Shown: positions 22,550 to 33,804 of the stretch, piece after piece | Layout of the letters: every line of letters begins with the position of its first letter | Position numbering within the stretch: the first letter of the stretch is position 1 | NCBI GenBank assembly: GCA_033819885.1 | Contig: JAQYUZ010000008.1 | Span: forward strand, 372,001 to 436,000 | Direction: 5' to 3' | Source: Microbotryomycetes sp. JL201 | Lineage: Eukaryota; Basidiomycota; Microbotryomycetes | Length of the DNA stretch: 64,000 nucleotides | Notes under the pieces: generated by a model | Databases searched by the model: none | Seen by the model: the letters and a program-made list of their open reading frames with translations, nothing else | What the model was told of the DNA's origin: nothing | Translations under genes and position numbers: made by a program

Positions 22550-23535
22550 TCAACCGAAATAAATGTCTTCAGGCTTGACGCGAACATTGCGCCCGTCCGT
22601 GTGACCACCCGGTAGCCGCGTTGATATCTTGTCCACATCACGTGGAAGCGGCTTGCGCATGTCTGCACGTCCCCGTCAGCAAGTGCAATTCTGCGACACT
22701 TTTGAGCTCGAAAACTTGCCAAAGCCATCTTCGTCTGGCTCCTTCGGCCCGCCACCGTAATACCCGACCACTCTCCGATAGATGATGTATCCGAGAGACT
22801 CGTACAGCCCTATTGCCAAGTCGTTGGACTGCCGGACGAATAAGTCGACACTGTCATGCAGTTTGAGAGCTTTAGTCCCGCGCAAGTGTGATTCGCATGA
22901 TATAGGACGAACAACCAAGCCTTCTCACGCTCGCTGACGCTCTCAAGCAGGTCCATCATCATGCTCGCGAGGCCTAAACGCCTGTGACTCGGCGACACGG
23001 TAATGGCAGACACGTGACCGCTTCAGAATATGGTCCCTGGGTCAGCAGCGATAATGTTGTCACTGAGAAGATTATTGACACGTACTGCCATTCTTGTCCT
23101 CTTCCTTCCATCTTGCCCATGACTATGACCAGGCGTCTGAGTGAGCGAGTGTTCATTCAAGGCCTGACGCCAGGAGACTGACCGTAGCCCATCAATCCTC
23201 CACCTTGTCCTGCGCCATGCGAGGAGTTTGTTTCTGACACTGTCGCGCTCTCGACCACGCTGCAAGACATTGACAAGCGAATTGTCAGACCATTCAAGTA
23301 GCCACGGCACTCTTGCTCGCGCCTCACGAGAACAAGTCTGGGTGATTGGCTAGGTAGTTCATGTAGTAGCTGACTCCATAGGTCTCTGTCCATACGTCGA
23401 GGTTGATGGCGTTGAATTCGAACATGTCGCATGCCGAGAAAGGGCGAATTAGCGACCTGTTGCCATGTCGTGGCGGTCAGCAATAGCCATGCAGGTTGAT
23501 GCTTGTTCGGCACGGGCGTCGGAAGGAGCTTACAT
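22550..23535 (-). CDS. NAA20: N-terminal acetyltransferase B catalytic subunit (Naa20/Nat3)
   Basis: GNAT enzyme that acetylates nascent proteins starting Met-Asp, Met-Glu, Met-Asn or Met-Gln, together with Naa25/Mdm20. Reconstructed exons give SLIRPFSACDMFEFNAINLD, VWTETYGVSYYMNYLANHP, VVESATVSETNSS, LMGYVMGKMEGRGQEWHGHV, SAITVSPSHRRLGLASMMM (the acetyl-CoA loop R-R-L-G-L-A), FVDLFVRQSNDLAIGLYESL, GYIIYRRVVGYYGG and the tail DMRKPLPRDVD to KPEDIYFG and stop. All introns are short and in phase. The best start is AT at 23535-23534 plus G at 23456, so a 77-nt intron (GTAAGC..ACAG) splits the start codon. No other ATG is in frame with the conserved N-terminus before a stop. Confidence 0.9.
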
Positions 23536-23774
23536 GGTGTTTGTGGTTCGCCCTGGTACACTCAATCAACCTTTGAGCTCGGGCCGTCAAGCGAGTAAGC
23601 TGCTTTCGGGGACAGAGTCGAGCCCGAAGTCGACCGGTGGCTACCTTGACGAGTCTGTATGACCTTGCGGGCGGACGCGTAGTGTGAGAGAATGAAAGGC
23701 AGCGGTCGCGAGCAGCTTGCACTCGCCCGCCTCACTCTTGTTGATCCTCCGACGGGCCGCCCGCTTGCGCGGCC

Positions 23775-26700
23775 ATGAGCGACACCGAGATGCTCGTGCT
23801 GTCCGACACGACGGACGATCAGCCGGATGGGAGGGTTGCACACGCCTACAGCAGCGACGACAGCGACCGACCCGAGATGCCCGTATGTTCGACACAGACA
23901 CCCATGGCGGCACACCAGGAGTCTGAAGACACACACACAATCAATCAGAGACATGGCAAACCGAGCGCCAAGCTAGCCCTAGCCGCGAATGGACAGTCAC
24001 GCTCGGCCGAGACCAGCAACGCACAGGCCCCCCGACCGCAGCCAGTCGCATCCACCTCACGTCTGCCGGATCCAGCACATACCATTGTCAACAAATCCAC
24101 GTCCAAATCCTACAACATCGTGCTCTCGAGCGACGACGACGAGCTCAACATATCGCCGCGAAAGCCATTCGCTAGCTCCTCCGAAAGTGCACGTCACCGC
24201 ATTTCGACTCCGCTGGACGTCCGCGCGATCAGCTGACACTACTGTATGCAGGATTTGCATCAGAAGCCCAACCCTTTCGCGAGTCTCCGGATCCCGAAAA
24301 ATTCTGGACCTGAACGAAAAGGACCACTCTCGCCTCCAAGATTGTCAATGAGGGCCGCACAAACGGGATCAAAAACTCGACCAGGGCAGAGCGTCATCCC
24401 CGAGAACGCCTCTGACAATGAGTCTGACGAGTTGCCTACGTTGGACCAGCTGTCGAGACCGTTGAACCGAAAGCATTCCGCCTCCTCCGCGAGTCCGCAT
24501 CGAGGCAATGGTCCCAGGTCAACTCCTGTGACAAAAAGATCAGGGCTTTTACCTGCAGCTTCCATCGCGTCACCCTTGCCGTCTACATCGAGAACACAGT
24601 CGCTGCCGAAATCTAAAACGCTCACGTCCTCGCCGCCGGTGCAAGACGAGGATAGCTCTGTAGGGACAAACGCACTTAAAAGGAAATACGCCAATGCGAC
24701 AGAGCTTCAAGCTTTGGGCCAAACCTTGCCAATGCGCAGAGTGAGGCCGGCGAGGGGTGCCGATTTTGATGCGCCAAAGCGCAAGATTTCTTCTGCAGAA
24801 AGATTCTCTGGACCAGATTCAGACTTGACTGCACCGTTTCGAGACAGTTTGAAGCAGCTTTCATCTACGGATTTGGTGCGGAACGCGCCAGTCTCATCGG
24901 ACAGGCCGCAAACGAATGGCGATCACCCTGCCGCATCGTCCACGTCAAATTTTCTCAGCGCGGTGTCAGACAATGGTACGGTGCAGCTAGATGACGACGT
25001 AGTCGCGGACTCGCAGACGGCTTCGCCGCCCGTACAGGAACAGCAAGCGAATGCAATACTTTCAGCGCATAGGTCGAACAGCGAAGACGGCAAGAGTGAC
25101 TTGTTCAGATCGACGCAACAACCGCCCGCAATGGCCTTGGACGTCCCGATCCTGGCTAACGTACTCAGACCACCTGTTGCACCGGCTTCCGACGACACAC
25201 CAAGAAAGGCGACGGCACGCAAGTCCGCTGCACACCAACTATTCCAAACTCCCGCCCAGCAGACGGTGGCTCGCAAGTCGACACAGCATCCACCGAGGCC
25301 GAGCGAGGTCACCCAAAGCAGCTCGGAGGCACCCTCAGAGTCCGAGTGTGATGATGATGGACAGGCTATGATCAGTTCGGCATTGGTGGATGCCGTCGTT
25401 CCGAGTGCTCCAAAGGACGTACCGTGGGCTGACATGATGGACCGAGACGGCTTGACGTCAGCAAATGGATCCTTGCCGGATGCAATTAAACCAGCAGAAG
25501 ACGTTACGGGCTCCACGGCCCAGTCCGCCTCGCAGCAGCAACAACAACTTGCGCGTGGAGTCGAAAAGCTTTCGGTCGAGACGCCGCTAGAACCGAAAGC
25601 TCGTGCTCGGAAATCCTTTGGCAAGCCACCGCCGCCGCCCGTCATCGAAGACAGTTCATCTGGGAACGGGAACGATGAATATGACAGAGCAGATGATAAC
25701 GATGACGATGATTCTTTAGAGGAGGACGCAGAGGTTGCCGCAGATTTGTTGCAGGTTAACAAGTCGTTGTCTGCTGAATTCGCGAAGACGCAGATTCAAG
25801 CGGCCTCGAGCAACGAGGCTATCCTAAAAGATGCTTCGGACAGGCGCGAATACAGCTTACGGGAGCGCCTGAAAGCAAACGCCCGGAGAAATGCAGAACG
25901 CGAGATGGAACACGAAGCAGCGCGCCAAGTGGAGCGCCAATCGGCCAAAGGTTTAGCAACAGATCTAGCGAAGGAGTGGCGAAGACAGTCCAGAAGGAAC
26001 TTCACTCAGCCCACGAGCTACTCTGAGCGAGCACTGTGGAGCAGCGCGGAGAATGCAGCTACCTCAGCCTCAAAAAGCTTCGCGCAGACACAGGCAGATG
26101 CCAAGGTCGTGGCGCAAGCGGAAGAGGCGATGAAATGGTCACGGGTGGACATTGTTCGAGAGTTGGCGAGCTTGCAAGTTAGCAAGAGCGATGGTGATAT
26201 TCAGAAGCTCGTTGAAGACGTGCGTACATCTCTTGGGGGCTTGGACCTGCTTCTCACTATTCTAGCGACAGTTTGTGCGCGAGGAGCAGTTCAAGCGTCC
26301 GTACGAGCGAAGACTGACAGGTCCAGCACTCCAAGGAGAGTTTGAAGAGACGCAGAGCATTCTCGATCATATGCGCATCTCGAAGCGCAAGTTTGAACGT
26401 ATCAACAAGAAAGTCGAGTTTTCACACCCATCGCACCGGTTTACGTACGAGCAGATGATAAATGACGCATTGTCGAACGAGGTCTCACCAACGGACGCGT
26501 ACGGCAACGATATTGAGCCGCCTCATATCAGAATCGTCCCGCTCGAGAATGGCCTGCCACCTTTTTCGCCTCCTTTCGAATTCGTGTACACCAATCGTGT
26601 CGTGTATGGCGCTGGAATTCCGCTGCAACAGTCTCCTGGTTGTGAATGTCAGGGTGACTGTGGTTCAAAGCTCAATTCGGCGAGATGTGCTTGTCGAATC

Positions 26701-28268
26701 CGTCAACAGTTCTCGTCGAAACGGAAGCCAGTCAATGAGGAGGCTGTGCGATCAAATGGCAAGCAATTCGCGTACACCACAGATAAGAGAATCAGGCATG
26801 CTGTGCTCGAGAGACAAGAGCCCATTTGGTGAGCTTGCTTCCCATTTCTTTTCCCTCGTCCGCTCCATTGATCTCGAAACATCGCAGGGAGTGCAACTCG
26901 ATGTGTGGATGCGGACCAGAATGCGTCAACCGCGTCGTCGGTCGTATACCTCGCTATTCAGTGAGGCCGCGAAACCTGTCGAGGCCGACAATCGCACTCT
27001 AATGCTTGTACACAGGTCGACATTTTTCGGACAGAAGAAAGCGGCTGGGGTGCAGTGCAGACAGGCGGAATCCAATGGCTCTACTAGCTGACAAGTGATT
27101 CAACAGCTGTACGAAACCCCCCAGCGCACTCGTTTGAGCTGTGGGAGGGCGAGTGGCGTGAGCACGATCCAATCATCATTCCGAGAGGTTCGCCATTGGG
27201 CATTTACGCAGGCGAGCTTTTGTCGCCGGAAAGCAGGGTGAGTTCTTCTCAACACGAGGCCCAGTAGAATAGGTTCTGATGACGGCTCGTGGTCGTGTCC
27301 TCTTTTGCAGGATTTTCGAGAGTAGGTCATTCGTGATCTGCCTTCTCTAGTGTGCGCTAATACAAGCACTGTTCATTCAGGGAAAAGATCTATGTAAGAG
27401 GGCGTGATTGTTCTGTCGCCCAATCACTCACAACATGCGCCCGCCAGAAAATCCTCAAACGCAACTACATTTTCGATCTCGATTCTTGGCACAGTAAGGA
27501 TCCGAAAGCCCGAGTGCACCCAGCGCTCAGCGTGCTGACGAATTCTGTAGTCAAGGAAGACAAAGCTTACCTGAAGTACGTTCTCGACTTGGCGGACGAC
27601 AGAAGCCAGAAGCGGGCTGGACTCGGCCCGTCTGGTGAGATCGAGGACAAGGCAGGTTACTTGTGGGCAGTCGACGCGTTCTACTACGGTTCTGTGCGTT
27701 GCAGCTTCGATTCGTTTGACAGCGATACGCAGGCTGACACTCTGACTGCGCTATCACTGTAGTGGACTCGGTTCTGCAACCACCGATGTTCGACGTGGAA
27801 CGCTTCTATTATGCCTGTTTACGTAGATGAAGGGTGTATTGAGCGTCCGCTCAATATTCTTGTCGCGGCGAAAGACATTTATGTGAGTTCATTTGCATGC
27901 GCCCGTCGATCGAGCCTCGAATAAAAATTGTACGTTGCGCTGCAGCCGGGTGAAGAAATCGCCATTACGTACAGCGGCTCGAGGCCCGAGCTTGAACCTG
28001 GCCAGACTCTGGCGCAATTTCAGGAAGAAGCTCGCAAACGTCGGTCCAAGGTTGATGAAAGCTGGTGGTGCTTTTGTGAGTGGCATTCTCGTATACGGAT
28101 TTTGCTAGGATTCCCGAAGATCTGACGAGCTTGCCCACAGGCGGTGACGAATTGTGTTTTGGGATCATGTTTGCTTTCGCAGAGGACAGTGGCAGCGATG
28201 ACAGTGACGAGATTGGCGAGATTGACGAGAACAACCAAACGGAGAGAATCAACGGTCAGACAACGTAA
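23775..28268 (+). CDS. Histone H3K9 methyltransferase, Clr4/SUV39-like (pre-SET, SET, post-SET)
   Basis: Predicted to methylate histone H3 lysine 9 and build heterochromatin. The ATG at 23775 begins an acidic, Ser-rich disordered N-terminal region of about 800 residues with no chromodomain, ending in a coiled segment (DRREYSLRERLKANARRNAE). The pre-SET zinc cluster has GCECQGDCGSKLNSARCACR and ECNSMCGCGPECVNRVVG. SET begins with VDIFRTEESGWGA, then PRGSPLGIYAGELLS and ILKRNYIFDLDSWHS. After a long insert it continues GYLWAVDAFYYGS, WTRFCNHRCSTWNASIMPVY, ILVAAKDIY and PGEEIAITYSG. Post-SET is WWCF joined over an intron to CGGDELC, a complete C-x-C-x4-C. The NHRCSTWN stretch differs from the usual NHSCxPN. 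More than eight exons. It shares a 240-nt promoter region with NAA20. Confidence 0.88.
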
Positions 28269-28538
28269 TGCTTGGATGACGGTTTATGTTTTTGCTTTTC
28301 TTGACGTATGAACCTTGCTTGTTGCCATATATCATGTTGTCGACTGCTGCTGCGCGCGCGTGGATTTCCCCGCATTGTTTTTGCAGATTTCACGCGAGTG
28401 GTGGGTGCGCTCCGTCTCTTGTGTGAGCGCCACAGGTGCTCCTCGCGGCATCCTTGCGCAGCAACACAAGAGCGCATCACCTGTTTGCACCTGTCGTGGG
28501 TGTCATTGGTCCCATCGTCGCCGCTCGAGTCTGATTCG

Positions 28539-29861
28539 ATGGCAAGCGACCGAGCACGATCGCACGCGTCTGTGCCGCTTCCGCTCGCCACCTTGCTCCT
28601 AGATGCGAGGCCAGAGCACGCATTGACAAGCGAACTGTACGATCCCGTCGTCAAACGCGTCGCCCATGTTGAGGCTGCGGTGCAAACGAGCGCCGCCGCA
28701 AAGGCACTGCGGCGCATCGGCTTGCGCCACGCTACAGTCACCTGCCTCGCGTGTTCGGCAATGGCAGCGGGCGTATACAGGTGCAAGCTACAGTGGAGGG
28801 CGATGCTCGCCGTGCTAGGCGTGGGCGAGGCTGCAGCTGCGAGTTTGCACTTGCTCGCCGACCTCGACGACAGACGAGACAACCACGCGTCCGCACGCCT
28901 CTCAGAACAAGAGCACGGCAAAGACATGGACGACCAACTTGTCCAAGACACACGGCACCTTGCCTGCTTTTGGCTCGTGTATGCATCCCTCGCAGTACTC
29001 GAATCTGTTCGCTCGACCGCCACTGAGCCCGGCAACGGCGTACAGCGCTCTGTCATCACCTCTCGACTCAAGCCCGCCATGCGGTACCTCAGAGTCATGG
29101 TACGCAAACTCGCCAACAAGTATACGAGACTCGAATTCCTCGCGCCGTCCCGGTCACGCGTCAGGAGACCGTTCCCTCAACCGAGACCTCTCGCCGCGAC
29201 ACCGGCTGTGGCGTATCCGGCAGTCGCCCGATGGCTGTCGTCCGAACTCAAGTATCGACTACTCAAGCTCTTGTTCTTGTGGGCCATGCTTCGACGCGAC
29301 GGCTTTGGAGCGTCTGCTATCTGGGACTGGCTCATTGGTCCGTTCTTTGCCGTCCATAGACGGCGACAGGTCGCGCTGGACGACGCAGGGCAGAAGCGCC
29401 GTCGTGTTGCCCGCCTCGTCATTGACGACGTCGAGGATGGAACCGTTCCAGAGGCCGTCTCGCCGCGACCCGACATGTTTGACCATGATTCTGTCTCGAC
29501 GTCAACGTCCCCGGCGTATACACGTCACTCGTATTCGTCTGACCGCGATTGCTCTACGAATGAAACGTCGTTCTCGACCTCTACTGCCGCTCCGTCATTC
29601 TCGCTTGATTCCCCTTTTGCTGGCTCTGGGGCGAGCAATCACGGCAGCCCGGCATTTCCAACTCCGAACGTGCCGTTCAGACTCACGTCGACGTCACATC
29701 CGATACGAGCGACTATGGCGTCAACTGGATTGCCCGAGCCGAAGCTGCACGTTGGTGCAGACTCGCCAACGCCAACGAGCAGGTCCATGAAGGGATTTGA
29801 TCTTGGTGCGAGCATGGACAGTGACAAGAGTTGGATTGGGGCGAAGGAATGGGCGTCATGA
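28539..29861 (+). CDS. DP1/TB2/HVA22 (Yop1/REEP) family ER-shaping membrane protein, long form
   Basis: Single exon. Hydrophobic hairpins typical of the family are seen at CFWLVYASLAVLESV and, after a loop, in LKYRLLKLLFLWAML and FGASAIWDWLIGPFFAVHRR, which match the conserved Yop1/REEP pattern of two membrane hairpins followed by an amphipathic helix. Yop1 itself is about 180 residues; here a ~90-residue N-terminal extension and a ~140-residue Ser/Thr-rich tail are added, giving 440 residues. The frame is open upstream to 28308, but ATG 28539 is preferred because the upstream part is Cys/Arg-rich and unlike the family. Likely role is ER tubule or membrane curvature; the long form may link ER to another partner. 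Confidence 0.65.
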   Translation: MASDRARSHASVPLPLATLLLDARPEHALTSELYDPVVKRVAHVEAAVQTSAAAKALRRIGLRHATVTCLACSAMAAGVYRCKLQWRAMLAVLGVGEAAAASLHLLADLDDRRDNHASARLSEQEHGKDMDDQLVQDTRHLACFWLVYASLAVLESVRSTATEPGNGVQRSVITSRLKPAMRYLRVMVRKLANKYTRLEFLAPSRSRVRRPFPQPRPLAATPAVAYPAVARWLSSELKYRLLKLLFLWAMLRRDGFGASAIWDWLIGPFFAVHRRRQVALDDAGQKRRRVARLVIDDVEDGTVPEAVSPRPDMFDHDSVSTSTSPAYTRHSYSSDRDCSTNETSFSTSTAAPSFSLDSPFAGSGASNHGSPAFPTPNVPFRLTSTSHPIRATMASTGLPEPKLHVGADSPTPTSRSMKGFDLGASMDSDKSWIGAKEWAS

Positions 29862-29903
29862 AATGTCGCGCGCGACGTTTTACGTAGTGTTGTATCGAGT
29901 AGA

Positions 29904-29911
29904 TCACGTGA
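29904..29911. promoter_or_regulatory. TCACGTGA palindrome upstream of the MCH1-like gene
   Basis: Perfect 8-nt E-box-type palindrome about 65 nt before the ATG at 29977, in the short interval after the DP1-like gene. The core CACGTG is bound by bHLH factors such as Cbf1 in fungi; binding here is inference. Confidence 0.5.
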
Positions 29912-29976
29912 CCTGACTTGTGCGCTGCTCAAGTCGAAGCCTGTGCCGGGTTTCGCCTCGTTGTCCTACCGCAACC

Positions 29977-31978
29977 ATGCGCCGGGCGTTGACACTGTTC
30001 GGAGCGTGTCTGGCAGCGATCAGCACAGGCACGCAGTACTGTGCTTCATCGTACAGTCCTCAGCTCGCCGATCGACTCGCGCTCAACTCGAAGCAGACGA
30101 ATGCTCTCCTTCTATGTGCCAACACGGCCATCTATTTGACGTGAGTTGCTTGTCAAACATTGACTTCTAGCTGTGGCCAGTCTCAGACGCGAGCTCTCTG
30201 AGGTGGCTGGGCGCGTGCTGATCAGGCGAAAGTCGCCGCGCATGCAGTGGTCCATTCGCAGGTTTCCTTGTTGACAAACGTGGTCATCGTGTCTGCATGA
30301 TCATTGCCGCCCTCATGCTGTTCACCGGATGTAAGTCGACTCTGAACAATTGAGCTCGGGCCTCTACGGCGAGCAAAGCAAGCGCTGACCTAACAAGAGG
30401 CGACAGACTTTGTGCTGCGGCTGTTTTATGATTCTGGACCGGACGGGTTGCGTAAAACAGCCGGCCTCGTGCCGTTAGGTATCGCAGAGGCTCTTGTCGG
30501 CATCGGATCGAGCGCTTCGTACGCCGGGATGGCAAACTCGGTGGCGCGGACATTTTCTGCGAGAAGGGTGGGTCTTTCCAGATCCGGTTTGCGCGTTACT
30601 AGTGGCAATTGACCACTTGCTGCCCATCGTTAGCGCGCCACTGCACTATCAGTGTCAATTGCATGTATCGGCCTGAGCGCTTTCTTGTATTCCTCCCTGG
30701 CACCATACTCGCTCATGCCGGGATTTGACTCGACATCATCGTTTATGTTGCTGCTGGCTGTCGGATGCGGGTCATCGGTCCTCTTGTCTGCAATCCTGAT
30801 GAGACCGCCCCCGATCGAACGTGCCGCCTCAAAAACCGTCTACACTCCTCGAGTCCCACCTGACTCGACCTCACGCTCGAAGGAAGACGACAATGACGTA
30901 TTTTCAATGCCTGGCTCTCGGTCTCAATCCATCACGATCACGCCAGAGCATGACGCCACGATTGTCGCCATGGAGAAGTCTCGGAGTCAACAGTCGGGCT
31001 TGTACTCGTGGGCAATTGATGCGAATGCAGTTGTCGCACCTGTGGACGTGCGCGGATGGGCACTGGTCACGAACGGCGACTTTGGTTTGCTGTTCCTGTT
31101 CCTTGGACTGTTGACCGGATGCGGCCTCATGTGTAAGTCGGCGTTCTCTCGTCAGCTCGCATGCCGCACAAAACTGACTTTTACGGCCGGGCAGTCATTA
31201 ACAATGTGAGTGAGAACAGAACCCAAAGTGGATCGTTGCTCACCAAGCATTCTTCACAGCTCGGCACACTCGTTCACTCATTTCCGTTTCCGCTTGCTGC
31301 CCCGAGTGACGCTCCCATGCTTCTTCAACAACGCCTCGTCGCGTTCCTTTCGGTCTGCAATTGCGTCGGACGACTCGTCTTCGGTCCGTTGTCGGACTTG
31401 CTCGCGCACAAGGTTCCTCGCGTTTGGTTCCTGCCACCTATGGCAGCGCTCTTCATTGCTGCAAACGCTTGGACGTCCACCGTCAACAATTTGGATGTGC
31501 TGTGGGGTGTAACGGCAATGTTCGGGTCAGTCAAACGCAGTTCGACTTGCGCTAACTTGCTGATATCCTTGTCCAGCCTCGCGTACGGGTGTCTGGCGGC
31601 GGGAATGCCTCCCTTTGTGATCGACTGGTTTGGTTTACCGTCGTTCACGACCAATGCTGGCCTTTTGGGCGTGTCTCCTGCATTGTTCGGTGAGTGTCTG
31701 ACGTTCAGGACATCTGCAACTGTCATTATCTGATCGGCCTGTCGCCTGTAGCCAACCTAGCGAATTTGCTGTTTGGCATCATATACGATGCACATGCCAC
31801 GAACACCTCGAATGAGCGTATCGCCGCCAAGCAAGCTGGTTTACACACTCCAGAACATTTGTGTACGATCGGGAACGCATGTTTCAGCGACTCGTTCAAA
31901 ATCACTTCCTCGTTGAGCGCAGTGGCGTTCCTCGTAGCCGTTTTACTCGTATGGAGGAGAAGCCACAAACTTGCATGA
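29977..31978 (+). CDS. Major facilitator transporter, MCH1-like
   Basis: Membrane carrier of the Mch1/nodulin-like group, named for similarity to monocarboxylate permeases, though yeast Mch1 has no proven substrate. The ATG at 29977 starts RRALTLFGACLAAISTGTQY, CASSYSPQLADRLALNSKQT and NALLLCANTAIYLT. Later exons give FLVDKRGHRVCMIIAALML, IAEALVGIGSSASYAGMANS, RATALSVSIACIGLSAFLYS, FMLLLAVGCGSSVLLSAIL, a hydrophilic central loop, DFGLLFLFLGLLTGCGLM, RLVFGPLSDLLAHKVPRVWF (cytoplasmic motif after TM8) and a last helix VAFLVAVLLVWRRSHKLA. Six or more short introns. It ends 97 nt from the convergent FRAG1-like gene. Confidence 0.82.
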
Positions 31979-32075
31979 GAACAATATCGCGCGTTCATTA
32001 TAACATCATCGTACAAGCATTAGGTTTAGACAGCAACACCATTGATCATCTGTACTCATCTGCAATAAAGCATCA

Positions 32076-33323
32076 TCATCCTCCTGGTATTGATCGAGCT
32101 CGAGCATGCTCCGCCAGCGTTCGTTCTTCATCTGTCCAGTAATGGATTGGCGATACTCGTGCTGCTTGACGTTCTGACATGTCAGGGCCACCCAAGGCGT
32201 CGCGAGAGGATTTAGGCAACTTGTCGGCTTGATTTCGTGTTTGCGATGGTCGGAGTCCTTGAGTTTTTGAAGCTGGCCACAGGTCGAGAATGTAGGTCAT
32301 CAGAAACACGAGGAACCTAAAGGTTGTCCGTCCGAGCGATGGAAATGAGCAAGGATGCAAAACATTCGGCCGTCAACGAAGGAGGCTGTCCAATTTCAAG
32401 CTTGATCGAATCGCACGTGTTAACTTACAGAAAACCAACAGTCCATTCGAAAACGGCGGCAACGGACTGCCACACATTAGATGATGACGGCAGTGGCACC
32501 GAATCGGGCAAATTATTGTCAGTGGCTTTGCCAACACCACTGTGGGAAAGATTATTAGCATGCGGTGCAGTCTGAGGTGAAGAAGCGGTTGCAAAGACTT
32601 TGCTAGGCAATGAAGAAACCGACAGCTCCCAAGAAAGCGATGACAATGACGCCAGCCTTGATTTTGACATTGCGCTTCAAGTGTTTGCGGTCCGGGTGCG
32701 ACCTTGACAGGAAATGGATTTCAAGCACCTGGAACAATGCTGACGCTGCCTCTGAAAGGAGGAACATCAGTGCCAGGATCCAATGGGCTGTCGGGAACGC
32801 TTGATTATTGAAACAACTGCTCGGCGCAAGGATTGGCATGATTCAGAAGACGTGCGGTGACGACTGAGGGACCGCGCTTACCTGAGCAAGATCAAGAACA
32901 AGCCTCCGAGCATTCCGAATAACAAACTGAGTGCCCTAGCCCAAGCCTCTCGCCTGTTGATTGTGCCTGGGAGTCTTCGCAGATGGCGCATCCAACGCAG
33001 AAGGAGAAGCGTGACTAAATACAGGCCGGCAGTTGCCGAGCTGCCTGCGATGCACAATGCTTGATGAGCTGCGCCTGTCGACAGAGACAAGTCTAGTGTC
33101 GATATCGAGCGGCTTTTCTCTGTAACTGCTGACCGACGTCTGATACGTATGCAATAGTGGCTTGGTCAGTCTCGTACCTCTTGGCGTCGTCAGCTATTGT
33201 CCACCAGAGCAGCAAGCCGAGCAAAGTGGCGAGCCAAGCGGACGAAGCAAGAATTGGCCAGACGATCCACAAAAGAGCTGGGCGAGAGTTGCGCGCAAAT
33301 ATTGTAGCATTCTTGAATGGCAT
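32076..33323 (-). CDS. FRAG1/DRAM/Sfk1 family multi-span membrane protein
   Basis: Start at ATG 33323 (MPFKNATIFARNSRPALLWI) followed by helix 1 (PILASSAWLATLLGLLLWWT) and the family hallmark ATIAYVSDVG, a short extracellular motif before helix 2. Then AAHQALCIAGSSATAGLYLV, LLFGMLGGLFLILL, AHWILALMFLLSEAASALFQ and VKIKAGVIVIAFLGAVGFFI are further helices. A last exon reads FRFLVFLMTYILDLWPASKT and a hydrophilic tail. Yeast Sfk1 helps localise the PI4-kinase Stt4 at the plasma membrane and human relatives act in autophagy; which role applies here is not decidable. Five or so exons. Confidence 0.75.
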
Positions 33324-33804
33324 TCTGGGGTCTTCCTGGAGGGTTGAGCCCGCTTGAACAAGTTGTTTGCCCCAAAAGACGGGTTGTGGCTTTGCTCGTT
33401 TCTTGGTTTCCTTTTTTTGGTGTTTGCAGGAAAATGCCGAAAATTCAACCAGAATACAGTATAGCTAGGCGAGCCTTTATTGTGTATGCTCGCCCACATT
33501 GCTGAATTGCCCGATTGCGATGACATGCTTCGGCTGTGCGAACATTTGCCGGGGAGACAAAATTGGTGCCCCGGACGGCGAGCTTGAACGAGTGCAAGGG
33601 CCAACAGCAGCCGCGGCAAGCACGTTTTTACTTTCTTCGTGTCAGGGGTCTCGTGAAGGTAATATAGTTGAAAAATTTGATCTATCAGAGGAAAGATAGC
33701 CAACGAGCCCGCTGCGAGGATCGCCCAGCTTTGGATCGCTCGCGTCTTTCCCTTCCCTTTGATCCCGCCTGTTGCGAGGGCCAAACTTGTGTCGAGGTGG
33801 AGAG
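33324..33804. other. Divergent promoter region between FRAG1-like and PQ-loop genes
   Basis: About 480 nt between head-to-head membrane-protein genes. Includes a T-rich tract at 33395-33430. The minus-strand open frame crossing it shows no domain and runs antisense into the PQ-loop gene, so it is not called. Confidence 0.4.

Noticed and set aside
24219-24251. A 33-nt intron in the H3K9 methyltransferase gene.
   Set aside because: Using the next in-phase acceptor (GCATCAG at 24263) gives 45 nt, which fits the shortest introns elsewhere in the window.
24923-25762. A 279-codon minus-strand frame rich in Ser and Cys.
   Set aside because: Antisense shadow of the disordered N-terminal region of the H3K9 methyltransferase.
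28308-28538. N-terminal extension of the DP1-like protein from ATG 28308.
   Set aside because: The extension is Cys/Arg-rich and unlike the family; it more likely is 5' UTR.
28269-28538. Possible extra gene between the methyltransferase and the DP1-like gene.
   Set aside because: The interval is short and contains only UTR-like sequence.
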